Positions 10,191-16,886 of a stretch of DNA of 64,000 nt are shown here, piece by piece. How positions within the stretch are numbered: the stretch's first letter is position 1; each line of letters begins with the position of its first letter. This stretch comes from Pseudomonas benzenivorans (GTDB lineage: Bacteria > Pseudomonadota > Gammaproteobacteria > Pseudomonadales > Pseudomonadaceae): positions 3,720,001-3,784,000 of the forward strand of contig NZ_CP073346.1 of assembly GCF_024397895.1 (NCBI RefSeq), written 5' to 3'. Below the pieces are notes generated by a model. That model was not told the origin of the DNA, did not search any database, and saw only the letters and a program-made list of their open reading frames with translations. The position numbers were made by a program, and so were the translations under genes.

Positions 10191-10901
10191 TCACTTGAGG
10201 TGGCGGCCGCCGTTGACGGTAAGGGTGGTGCCGGTCACGTAGGGGTTATCCAGCAGGTAGCGCAGGCTCTGGTAGATGACCTGCGGCCCCGGCTCGATGC
10301 CCAGGGCCGATTTTTCCAGGGTCTTGGTGCGGTACTCGGCGTCGTCTTCCGGGTTGAACATGATCAGGGCCGGGGCGATGCCGTTGACCTTGATCTGGGG
10401 GGCGAACTGGGCGGCGAACGACAGCGTCAGGCCGTTCAGCCCGGCCTTGCTGGCACAGTAGGCCACGTGATTGGCGCTGCCCTTGCGCGTCACGTCGTCG
10501 CTGATGTGGATGATGTCGGCCGGTGTCGAGCGGCGCAGCAGGTCCGCGCAGTGCAGGTTGATCAGGTAGGGCGCGAGCATGTGCACGCTGAACAGCTGCT
10601 GGAACACCGCGGCTTCCTGCCCCGGCGGGGCGTCGAGCCAGGCGGAGGCGTTGTGGATGATCGCCCGCAGGCTATCGGTGTGCTGCTTCAGCTGGCCGAT
10701 GAAGGCCAGTATGCCGCTTTCGTCCGAGAAGTCTGCCTGCAGGGCCAGGGCGCCCAACTCGCGCAGTCGATGCACCCCTTCGCCCTCGCGGCGAAAGGTC
10801 ACGATCACGGGGTGACTCTCGTCGAGCAGGCGCTCGGCGCAGTACAGGCCGATCCGCTGGCTGGCGCCGGTGATCAGAATGGGGGCGGGGGTCGCGCGCA
10901 T
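10191..10901 (-). CDS. folM: Dihydromonapterin reductase
   Basis: Short-chain dehydrogenase of 236 residues that reduces dihydromonapterin to tetrahydromonapterin with NADPH. The nucleotide motif is [16 protein letters not shown] near the N-terminus and the catalytic Tyr-x-x-x-Lys is in [11 protein letters not shown] near residue 152. It is first in the operon with folE and folX. A TGTACA-type box with a TATAAG -10-like sequence lies about 95-115 bases upstream, suggesting control by the nearby LitR-type regulator. Confidence 0.9.
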   Translation of the reverse strand: MRATPAPILITGASQRIGLYCAERLLDESHPVIVTFRREGEGVHRLRELGALALQADFSDESGILAFIGQLKQHTDSLRAIIHNASAWLDAPPGQEAAVFQQLFSVHMLAPYLINLHCADLLRRSTPADIIHISDDVTRKGSANHVAYCASKAGLNGLTLSFAAQFAPQIKVNGIAPALIMFNPEDDAEYRTKTLEKSALGIEPGPQVIYQSLRYLLDNPYVTGTTLTVNGGRHLK

Positions 10902-10993
10902 GTTCGGACTCGACGTAATGGGGGAGGCTCAGCGACGCAGTGCCCGGGTACCTGACCAGTAGGGCGCCCCATCGACTGAACCAGCAGCAAACT

Positions 10994-11017
10994 TATACCA
11001 GTCAGTTTTTCTGTACA
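10994..11017 (-). promoter_or_regulatory. LitR/PplR-type box upstream of folM (site A)
   Basis: TATACC (10994-10999) and TGTACA (11012-11017) are separated by exactly 12 bases. I recall the P. putida PplR1 footprint consensus as T(G/A)TACA-N12-TGTA(C/T)A; this site has one mismatch. On the minus strand the left half reads GGTATAAG, which supplies a -10-like TATAAG for folM transcription, so the box overlaps the likely promoter. Confidence 0.6.
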
Positions 11018-11109
11018 AGCCTGCGTGTCAGGCTAAATCGCTCTGGTTTACCGCCACGGTGGCTATTTCATTGAGTTGAAAGCTGTTTTCGTCGGGAGGC
11101 GAAAGGCGG

Positions 11110-11152
11110 TATATCTTGTTCAGATCCTGTACATATAAGTATTGTTCGTACA
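11110..11152 (+). promoter_or_regulatory. TGTACA box cluster (site B)
   Basis: A TGTACA at 11128-11133 is preceded 12 bases earlier by TATATC (11110-11115) and followed by CGTACA at 11147-11152. Directly after the central box comes TATAAG, a -10-like sequence on the plus strand. It resembles the boxes upstream of folM and of the MerR gene. It could drive the short open frame that starts at 11191. Confidence 0.45.
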
Positions 11153-11190
11153 GATATGTGGAGGTCAGGGTAAGCCCGTGGCAATTGCGC

Positions 11191-11442
11191 ATGGCGCCGC
11201 TGCGAGGTCGGGTGGAGCGGATCGAGGTCGTGCTGACGCGCATCCATTGCCGAAATGGCGATAGCCGGCTGTTCGACCCGCCCGGTGGCGGATCGCTGTG
11301 GCCGACCTTGCCGGCGTTGCGCAGGCGGCTTCGGCAGGTCGGCGCGCGGTGGATCGTCCTGCTGCAGCCCGAGGTCCATGGCGAGTTCATCGGCCGGCCC
11401 GCGATGCAGCAGGGCGATCCGGGGCTGCGGCGGGGGCTTTAG
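11191..11442 (+). CDS. Hypothetical short protein, uncertain
   Basis: An 83-codon open frame from ATG 11191, rich in Arg and Gly, with the segments VERIEVVLTRIHCRNG and ARWIVLLQPEVHGEFIG. I do not recognise it. Its only support is its position behind the TGTACA cluster and a -10-like TATAAG, and the lack of another gene between folM and the monooxygenase-like gene, with which it overlaps tail to tail by four bases. It may be a small LitR-controlled gene or a chance open frame. Confidence 0.3.
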   Translation: MAPLRGRVERIEVVLTRIHCRNGDSRLFDPPGGGSLWPTLPALRRRLRQVGARWIVLLQPEVHGEFIGRPAMQQGDPGLRRGL

Positions 11443-12014
11443 GCGCCGCGACTCGCCGCCTGTCCGGGGCGGCGCAGGATGGCCGCGCCGTTGCGCTGTA
11501 ACCAGGGTGCCAGCAGGCGGGTCACCAGCGGGATGAACGCATAGGTCATCAGCGGGGTGAGGGCCAGGGTACTGAGCAGGACCCGGGGCAGCAGCGAGAA
11601 GTCGGCCAGGGTGCTGCCGAACAGCAGGTTGAAGGCCAGCGATACCGGAAAGAACGCCAGCCAGATGGCGATGCTCTGCTTCCAGCGCGGCGGTTGCCGG
11701 TGGAAGGCGCCGAACCAGGCATCCAGGCCGACGGCCCGTCGTTCCTGGGGCTGGGCGAACAGGCCGCTGCCGCGCTGGAGCCAGGCCCGGCGCGAGGCGG
11801 AGTGTTCCCAGGCGGCCAGGGTCTGCTGGTCGGCGAAGCGGAAGACCATCTGGAACTCGTCGTCACCCGGCGGCGGCGCCAGCACGCCGGAGCCCAGGTA
11901 GCCGGGAAAATCGGTAGCCAGCTGTTCGCCTTCATGCAGCCAGGCGATCAGGTCGTGATAGCGGCCGTCGGCGACGCGGCGCGCCACCATCAGGGTGACG
12001 GGTTCTGCAGACAT
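11439..12014 (-). CDS. Membrane-anchored antibiotic-biosynthesis-monooxygenase-like protein
   Basis: A 191-residue protein. The N-terminal 95 residues look like the ABM ferredoxin-like fold (TLMVARRVADGRYHDLIAWL, FRFADQQTLAAWEHSASRRAWL). Residues about 110-170 form two membrane helices (IAIWLAFFPVSLAFNLLFG and LLSTLALTPLMTYAFIPLVT). This two-part layout is a known conserved type in proteobacteria whose substrate is not known to me. Monocistronic, convergent with the uncertain short frame. Confidence 0.75.
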   Translation of the reverse strand: MSAEPVTLMVARRVADGRYHDLIAWLHEGEQLATDFPGYLGSGVLAPPPGDDEFQMVFRFADQQTLAAWEHSASRRAWLQRGSGLFAQPQERRAVGLDAWFGAFHRQPPRWKQSIAIWLAFFPVSLAFNLLFGSTLADFSLLPRVLLSTLALTPLMTYAFIPLVTRLLAPWLQRNGAAILRRPGQAASRGA

Positions 12015-12156
12015 TGTGTATCTCCACTGCGATCGGCATTTCGCCCGGATAGGGCGAGTGCGCTACGCGGCCCGGGGTGGTGGGCGGCGCATGAATGACG
12101 GCCAAGGATTATTCCGGTTTCTGCGAAATTAGCCAGCGCGGCGATGCTGAGTGGAC

Positions 12157-12210
12157 GGCCGGTTGCGGAGGGCCGGTTGCGGAGGGCCGGTTGCGGACGG
12201 CCGGTCGGAC
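12157..12210. repeat. Tandem 14-bp repeat
   Basis: The unit GGCCGGTTGCGGAG occurs at 12157-12170, 12171-12184 and, with one change, at 12185-12198; a degenerate fourth copy follows. It lies in the gene-poor stretch between the monooxygenase-like gene and the MerR regulator, in what appears to be a decayed gene. Confidence 0.85.
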
Positions 12211-12222
12211 GACGGGCAAGCT

Positions 12223-12417
12223 GCAGCGCTGGGCGCTATCGGGATGGGGCCGCCAGGCCAGATGCGGCCGCAGGCGGCAGAACACTCGGTACAGCAGGCC
12301 CAGCAGCGGGCGCAGGGGGCGCCACGTCAGGGGCGCCACCCAGCCACCCAGGGCTTCGACCTCGAGGCCGAGGGATGCTGCATCGAAGTCAGTGGCCAGC
12401 GGGGTGGGGAAGGCATG
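12223..12417 (-). pseudogene. Possible remnant of a DCC-family (DUF393) gene
   Basis: Reading the minus strand gives an open frame with DFDAASLGLEVEAL, then PLTWRPLRPLLGLLYRVFCR and a final PHPDSAQRC. These resemble the middle and the C-terminal end of DUF393 thiol-oxidoreductase-like proteins, with the region between them missing. There is no DCC cysteine motif and no plausible start. The downstream frame runs into the 14-bp repeat. I read it as a decayed gene; chance similarity is possible. The remainder of 12015-12506 holds only this, the tandem repeat and the MerR gene promoter. Confidence 0.3.
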
Positions 12418-12428
12418 CGCCGAAATAC

Positions 12429-12452
12429 TGTACAGATTTTGTACAATGTAAG
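12429..12452 (+). promoter_or_regulatory. LitR/PplR-type box upstream of the MerR gene (site C)
   Basis: TGTACA (12429-12434) and TGTAAG (12447-12452) are spaced by 12 bases, with an extra TGTACA at 12440-12445 exactly 11 bases after the first. The inner copy also supplies a -10-like TACAAT (12442-12447). It lies 55 bases before the MerR gene start, so the regulator probably controls itself. Confidence 0.7.
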
Positions 12453-12506
12453 GTGCCCGGAGCTGGGTTACAATGCCGGCAACCCTTTACGTCGCGATAG
12501 CTCCCC

Positions 12507-13460
12507 ATGTCCGATCTCGCTGGTGCCCCCTCCCTCGCCTCCAGTGCCCTCAAGCAGGAAGAGTTGTTTCCCATCCGTGAGGTGTCGCGGCTGACCGGGG
12601 TCAACCCGGTGACCCTGCGTGCCTGGGAGCGGCGCTACGGCCTGATTCAGCCCACCCGAACCGAGAGTGGGCATCGCCTGTACTCCCAGGCAGACATCGA
12701 GTCGGTGCGCAGCATTCTGGCCTGGATCGAGCGCGGCGTGGCCGTCAGCAAGGTGGGCAAGATCCTCGCCAAGAGCGGCGCGATGAAGGCCGCCGCAGCA
12801 CCGGTCTACCAGGAGGTCACCTCCGGCGAGTGGGCCGACTGGCAGACCCAGTTGCGTCGGGCGGTCGCCAATTTCGACGAGTCCAGGCTCGATCGCCTTT
12901 ACGGCCAGGTGTTCTCCAGCTACCCGCTGCCGGTGGTGTTCCAGGACGTGCTGATGCCGCTGTGGCAGGAGCTGCTGATCCGTCAGGACGATTACGGTCA
13001 GACCAGCGAATGGTTGTTTCTCGATAGCTTCCTGCGATCCCGCGTTCTCCAGCGCCTGCAGAACCTGCGTGCCCAGGTCGAGGAGCGGGTGCTGATCGCC
13101 GCCTTGCCCGGACACTGCCGCGAGCTGGAGCTGCTGGTGGCCGGTTTGCTGCTCGGCGGGCCGGAGGTTGCGGTGAGCGTGCTGGGGCTGGGACAGCCGC
13201 TGGAGGAGCTGGCGCTGGTCTGCGACAAGATGCAGCCTCAGGCCTTGGTACTGTTTTCCAACCAGCCGCCGAGCAGCGATCTGCCGCGATTGCTGTCGCG
13301 CCTGGTGCTGGCGGTGAACTGCCCGCTGGTGCTGGCCGGCGATGGTTCGGATCTGGCCGAAGACAGCCTGCACGGTTCGCCGATTGCCTGTCTGGGCAAC
13401 GAGGGGCGCCTGATGCAGCGGCGTCTGCAGCAGTTCCTCGCCGGCCACCTGGATACCTGA
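12507..13460 (+). CDS. LitR/CarH/PplR-type MerR family light-response regulator
   Basis: Regulator of 317 residues. The N-terminal MerR winged helix (about 22-90) has FPIREVSRLTGVNPVTLRAWERRYGLIQPTRTESGHRLYS, and the C-terminal two thirds matches the cobalamin-binding half of CarH/LitR. The region where the B12-ligating motifs should lie is degenerate: an LPGHCRE segment keeps a His but not the Asp and Gly of DxHxxG. This fits class II LitR proteins, which depend on a LOV receptor instead of B12. A short LOV gene lies 1 kb away. Expected to repress genes behind TGTACA boxes in the dark. Confidence 0.88.
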   Translation: MSDLAGAPSLASSALKQEELFPIREVSRLTGVNPVTLRAWERRYGLIQPTRTESGHRLYSQADIESVRSILAWIERGVAVSKVGKILAKSGAMKAAAAPVYQEVTSGEWADWQTQLRRAVANFDESRLDRLYGQVFSSYPLPVVFQDVLMPLWQELLIRQDDYGQTSEWLFLDSFLRSRVLQRLQNLRAQVEERVLIAALPGHCRELELLVAGLLLGGPEVAVSVLGLGQPLEELALVCDKMQPQALVLFSNQPPSSDLPRLLSRLVLAVNCPLVLAGDGSDLAEDSLHGSPIACLGNEGRLMQRRLQQFLAGHLDT

Positions 13461-13571
13461 CAGCCGGCATCAGCCTCTTCAAAACCCTCCCTTCTGTTGC
13501 CCACGGTTCGGTGGTCGCGGCGCGCCTCTGTGCGCGCAATCTGTGAACTCGCGACGGTTTCTTTAACATGA

Positions 13572-13623
13572 TGTACAACTACTGCTTGCGATACGGTGGG
13601 TAATATTGTACAAAAGCTATACA
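13572..13623 (+). promoter_or_regulatory. TGTACA/TATACA box cluster upstream of a gene-free transcript (site D)
   Basis: TGTACA occurs at 13572-13577 and 13607-13612, and TATACA at 13618-13623, 11 bases from the second box, the same phasing as at 12429/12440. A -10-like TAATAT lies at 13601-13606. No protein gene follows; instead there is a structured stretch ending in two terminators. Confidence 0.5.
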
Positions 13624-13624
13624 T

Positions 13625-13763
13625 TTGTTTGGTGTGTAGAGGTCAAGCCCCCTGGGGCAAGGCCGCGGCGGTTCCCGCCGAGCACGTATCAGTTACGCAA
13701 TCCGACAGCCATGCGCCGCTGGACAGCCATCCTCGATCGGCTTCTTTGGTTGTCGGATTTTTT
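13625..13763 (+). ncRNA. Candidate light-regulated small RNA
   Basis: Between the MerR gene and the PilZ gene lies a stretch with a TGTACA-type promoter region, no convincing protein gene, several GC-rich hairpin possibilities (GCCCC/GGGGC at about 13647, GGCGG/CCGCC at about 13665), and a 9-bp stem with U-tract ending near 13763. The 5' end is a guess. The only overlapping open frame runs through both terminators and lacks a ribosome binding site. Proposed from structure only; no known RNA family is recognised. Confidence 0.35.
13699..13763 (+). terminator. Terminator-like stem with U-tract, first of two
   Basis: AATCCGACA (13699-13707) pairs perfectly with TGTCGGATT (13751-13759) and is followed by T residues to 13763. 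The 43-base loop can fold internally. It would end the proposed small RNA. Confidence 0.6.
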
Positions 13764-13796
13764 ATCCCGTAAGGGGCTAGACCCTGCAAAGCATTT

Positions 13797-13823
13797 GACC
13801 CGCCGCTCGGCGGGTCTTTTTTT
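13797..13823 (+). terminator. Strong intrinsic terminator, second of two
   Basis: GACCCGCC (13797-13804) pairs with GGCGGGTC (13809-13816) and is followed by seven T residues. On the minus strand no T-run follows, so it acts on plus-strand transcripts from the region behind the MerR gene. Confidence 0.92.
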
Positions 13824-13846
13824 GCCCAGGGCATAGGTGCACTGGG

Positions 13847-14452
13847 CTAGGCGCGGTGGGCCTCCGGGAAGCGCACGCGGTGCTGGTCGTAGATGAACTG
13901 CAGCAGCCGATCGCTTCCGCGCTGGTCGAGGGCCTCGAGCCGGTAGGCCTGCAGACCTCCGCCGGTGCGGCGCACCCGCACGCCTTCGATGGCGATCGGT
14001 TTCTGCCCGGAGAGCGGCAGGATCAGGCTGAAATGCACGGGCGGCTGGCCTTTGCCGCGGTATTCGACCAGCAGGCCGTTCATCGACAGCTCATGAACCC
14101 AAAGCTCGCTGGCCTTGCCGTTGCGATGGCGCAGCGCTATCGCAGGTTCCAGCGGCAGGCGCCAGGCGCGACTGGCCGGCCCCTCGTCGAAGATCTGTGG
14201 GGTGCCGAGTGCCAGATACTGTTCGTGCTGGTCGTCTTCGCTCAGATACGCGGTGAAGGTCAGCCGCTGATTGGCGAAGTGCGCCTCGATGGTGAGCTGC
14301 TGGTTGGCGGCGCAGTTGGCCAGCAGTGCCTTGAGCTGTTCGGCGGCGTCGACCTGCAGGCTGGGCGCCGATCCAGGCTTGTCCGTTACCGGCTGATGCA
14401 GTTGCTGGATGAAGTCCCTTTCTGCCTGAGTGAGCAGAGGTTGGTCTTGCAT
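13847..14452 (-). CDS. PilZ-type domain protein with degenerate c-di-GMP motif
   Basis: A 201-residue protein. The C-terminal half (about 95-200) has the PilZ beta-barrel pattern, including a degenerate form of the DxSxxG motif, HELSMNGLLVEY, near residue 122. The usual RxxxR arginines are not clear, so c-di-GMP binding is uncertain. It lies 56 bases after the LOV gene on the same strand, so the two are probably one transcript. That suggests a link between blue light and surface behaviour. The identification is by pattern only. Confidence 0.65.
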   Translation of the reverse strand: MQDQPLLTQAERDFIQQLHQPVTDKPGSAPSLQVDAAEQLKALLANCAANQQLTIEAHFANQRLTFTAYLSEDDQHEQYLALGTPQIFDEGPASRAWRLPLEPAIALRHRNGKASELWVHELSMNGLLVEYRGKGQPPVHFSLILPLSGQKPIAIEGVRVRRTGGGLQAYRLEALDQRGSDRLLQFIYDQHRVRFPEAHRA

Positions 14453-14508
14453 GGATGAATACTACGCAGAGGGGGTAGACCTTCTCTGACAGCGAAATTC
14501 GCCTTTTG

Positions 14509-14961
14509 TTACGACTGCGCCCGCAACAAGGCCAGCTCGGCCTCCAGGCTGGCCACCTGGACTTCCAGCTGCTCGACCCGCTGCTGGGCGAGTACCTGCT
14601 CGGTGACATCCTTCTGGATGCCGATGTAGTAGGTCAGTTGGTCGGCATCGTTGAACACCGGGGTGATCGACAGCTCGTTCCAGAACAGGCTGCCGTCCTT
14701 GCGGTAGTTGCGGATGATCTGCCGGCAGGGCTGGTGGTTCTTCACCGCGTAGCGAATGGCTTGCAGGCCCGGCTGGTCGTGGTCGTCGTTCTGCAGGAAG
14801 CGGCAGTCGCGGTAGAGGATCTCATCGTTGCTGTAGCCGGTGAGCTGCTCGAAGGCGGGGTTGGCGTAGATGAGGATGTTGTCGTCGCCCTCCTGCTCGG
14901 CCACCACTATGCCGTCGTTGGAGGCGTCGATCACCAGTTGCAGCAGTTTGGCGTTGATCAT
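14509..14961 (-). CDS. Short LOV blue-light photoreceptor
   Basis: A 150-residue protein that is essentially a single LOV (PAS) domain with short terminal helices. The flavin-adduct cysteine is Cys53 in YRDCRFLQNDD, in the same place as Cys53 of P. putida PpSB1-LOV, whose sequence it closely follows from the MINA start onward. NYRKDGSLFWNELSITPV and YYIGIQKDVTEQ complete the FMN pocket. The C-terminal helix (about 120-148) is a coiled-coil dimer region. The gene lies beside the LitR-type regulator, as in P. putida, where LOV proteins are needed for light induction. Confidence 0.94.
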   Translation of the reverse strand: MINAKLLQLVIDASNDGIVVAEQEGDDNILIYANPAFEQLTGYSNDEILYRDCRFLQNDDHDQPGLQAIRYAVKNHQPCRQIIRNYRKDGSLFWNELSITPVFNDADQLTYYIGIQKDVTEQVLAQQRVEQLEVQVASLEAELALLRAQS

Positions 14962-15064
14962 GAGGCGTATTCCCGGTCCATGTCGCTGCATTCTAAAACA
15001 TCCGGAGGGGCTGTCCACTTGCGGCATAATGCCCGGCGATTTCCCTCTGGTACGGAGCAATTCT

Positions 15065-15517
15065 ATGAAAGTCGCCATTCTGTCCGGCTCGGTCTACGGC
15101 ACCGCCGAGGAGGTCGCCCGACATGCCGAACGCCTGCTCAAGGACGCCGGCCTGGAGGCCTGGCACGACCCACGCGCCAGCCTCGGGGAGGTTCAGTCCT
15201 TCGCCCCGCAGGCGTTTCTGGTGGTGACCTCGACGACCGGCATGGGCGAGCTGCCGGACAACCTGCAGCCGCTGTACTTCGCCATTCGCGACCACCTGCC
15301 GGCCTGGAGCGGCCTGCCCGGCGGGGTGATCGCCCTGGGCGATGCCAGCTACGGCGATACCTTCTGTGGCGGTGGCGAACTGGTGCGCGAACTCTACGCC
15401 GAGCTGGGAATCCGCGAGGTCGCCGAGATGCTGCGCCTGGATGCCAGCGAGAGCGTCACCCCGGAGAGCGATGCCGAGCCCTGGCTGGCGGCGTTCATCG
15501 CCACGCTGAAGGCCTGA
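15065..15517 (+). CDS. mioC: Flavodoxin MioC
   Basis: FMN-binding flavodoxin-like protein of 150 residues. The phosphate-binding loop LSGSVYGTAEEVA begins at residue 6, followed by STTGMGELPDN near residue 58 and GDASYGDTFCGGG near residue 97. The open frame extends upstream, but the ATG at 15065 starts the conserved protein. Its stop overlaps the start of the cupin gene by one base, so they are coupled. It is divergent from the LOV gene. Confidence 0.93.
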   Translation: MKVAILSGSVYGTAEEVARHAERLLKDAGLEAWHDPRASLGEVQSFAPQAFLVVTSTTGMGELPDNLQPLYFAIRDHLPAWSGLPGGVIALGDASYGDTFCGGGELVRELYAELGIREVAEMLRLDASESVTPESDAEPWLAAFIATLKA

Positions 15518-15984
15518 TGCACCCGCGCGCGGCGGAGCTGATCGCGGCGCTGCAGCTGCAGGCGCACCCCGAGGGCGGCTACTACCGGCGGCTGTTCGAG
15601 TCGGCCCAGCGCCTGCACAGCGGTCGACCTTGCTCCACGGCGATCCTGTTCCTGCTGCCGGCCGGCGTGGCCAGTCGCTGGCACCGGGTGGATGCCGACG
15701 AGCTGTGGCACTTCCACGAGGGCGCGCCGCTGGAGCTGCTGGTCGCCGAGTCGCCGACGACCATTCGCGCCGAGCGTCTCGGACCGGTCGGCAGCGGGCA
15801 GTTGCCGCAGCGCGCGGTGCCGGCCCAGGCCTGGCAGGCGGCGCGCAGCCTCGGCGACTTCACCCTGGTCGGCTGCACGGTGGCACCGGGTTTCGACTTC
15901 GCCGGCTTCCAGTTGCTCAGCGAGGAGCCCGCTGCCCAGGTGGCCTGGCCGCTGTTGCGCCAGCACTACCCGGAGCTGTTCTAG
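15517..15984 (+). CDS. DUF985 cupin protein
   Basis: A 155-residue single-domain cupin. HPEGGYYRRLFES near the N-terminus and the RWHRVDADELWHFHEGAPLELL segment near residue 50 carry the His and Glu ligands of the metal site. The function of the family is not settled. Translationally coupled to mioC through TGATG. Confidence 0.88.
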   Translation: MHPRAAELIAALQLQAHPEGGYYRRLFESAQRLHSGRPCSTAILFLLPAGVASRWHRVDADELWHFHEGAPLELLVAESPTTIRAERLGPVGSGQLPQRAVPAQAWQAARSLGDFTLVGCTVAPGFDFAGFQLLSEEPAAQVAWPLLRQHYPELF

Positions 15985-16103
15985 GAACACGGGCGGGGCT
16001 TGTCTCGCTGGGTCATTAAGCTGGCTGGCAGGGCGACTCACCGCCGCCGCGCGCCTCGCTAGACTCCATGGCAATCGCTGACATAGATGCCCAGGAGGCC
16101 GCC

Positions 16104-16886
16104 GTGACCCACGCCCATGCTCTGCCCGTTGTGAAGCTCAAGGATCAGGTGTCCGCCGCCGAGTGGCAGGCCCGCGTAGACCTGGCCGCCTGCTACCGGT
16201 TGATCGCCCTGTACGGCTGGGATGACCTGATCTTCACCCACATCTCGGCCAAGGTGCCGGGCACCGAAGAGTTCCTGATCAACCCCTACGGCCTGATGTT
16301 CCACGAGATCACCGCCTCGAGCCTGGTGAAGATCGACCTGGCCGGCAACAAGCTGATGGACAGCCCCTTCGAGATCAACCCGGCCGGTTACACCATCCAC
16401 AGCGCGGTGCACGAGGTGCGCCACGACGTGGCCTGCGTGCTGCATATCCACACGGCCGCCGGGATCGCCGTGTCGGCGCAGAAGCAGGGCCTGCTGCCGC
16501 TGTCGCAGCAGTCGCTGTTCGTGCTCTCCAGCCTGGCCTACCACGGCTACGAGGGCGTGGCGCTGCACCATGAGGAGAAGGCCCGGCTGCAGGCGGACCT
16601 GGGTGGCAAGCACTTCATGATCCTGCCCAACCACGGTCTGCTGACCGCGGCCGGCAGCATCGCCGATGCCTTCCTGATGATGTTCATCCTGCAGCGCGCC
16701 TGCGAGATCCAGGTGATGGCGCAGAGCGGCGGCAGCGAACTGATCCAGATTCCCCAGGCGATTCTCGACGGCGCCCAGGCCATGGTCGCCGGGGTGATGA
16801 AAACACCCCAGGGCATGGGCGGCGCGCTGCCCTGGCCGGCGCTGCTGCGCAAGCTGGACTTGCAGCTGCCGGGCTACGCCGAGTGA
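16104..16886 (+). CDS. Class II aldolase/adducin family protein
   Basis: A 260-residue protein of the class II aldolase/adducin fold. FTHISAKVPGTEEFLINPYGL near residue 40 and HEVRHDVACVLHIHTAAG near residue 105 hold the zinc ligands; ILPNHGLLTAAGS follows near residue 175. The GTG at 16104 is chosen because AGGAGG lies at 16093-16098; an ATG at 16068 is in frame but lacks such a site. The stop overlaps the next gene by four bases, so this trio is one operon. The substrate is unknown. Confidence 0.85.
   Translation: MTHAHALPVVKLKDQVSAAEWQARVDLAACYRLIALYGWDDLIFTHISAKVPGTEEFLINPYGLMFHEITASSLVKIDLAGNKLMDSPFEINPAGYTIHSAVHEVRHDVACVLHIHTAAGIAVSAQKQGLLPLSQQSLFVLSSLAYHGYEGVALHHEEKARLQADLGGKHFMILPNHGLLTAAGSIADAFLMMFILQRACEIQVMAQSGGSELIQIPQAILDGAQAMVAGVMKTPQGMGGALPWPALLRKLDLQLPGYAE

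Noticed and set aside
11028..11390. Minus-strand 120-codon frame opposite the uncertain short gene
   Set aside because: No recognisable domain, no ribosome binding site, and it runs through both TGTACA box regions.
13606..13836. 76-codon open frame across the proposed small RNA
   Set aside because: It starts at TTG without a ribosome binding site and runs through both terminators; the RNA structure explains the sequence better.
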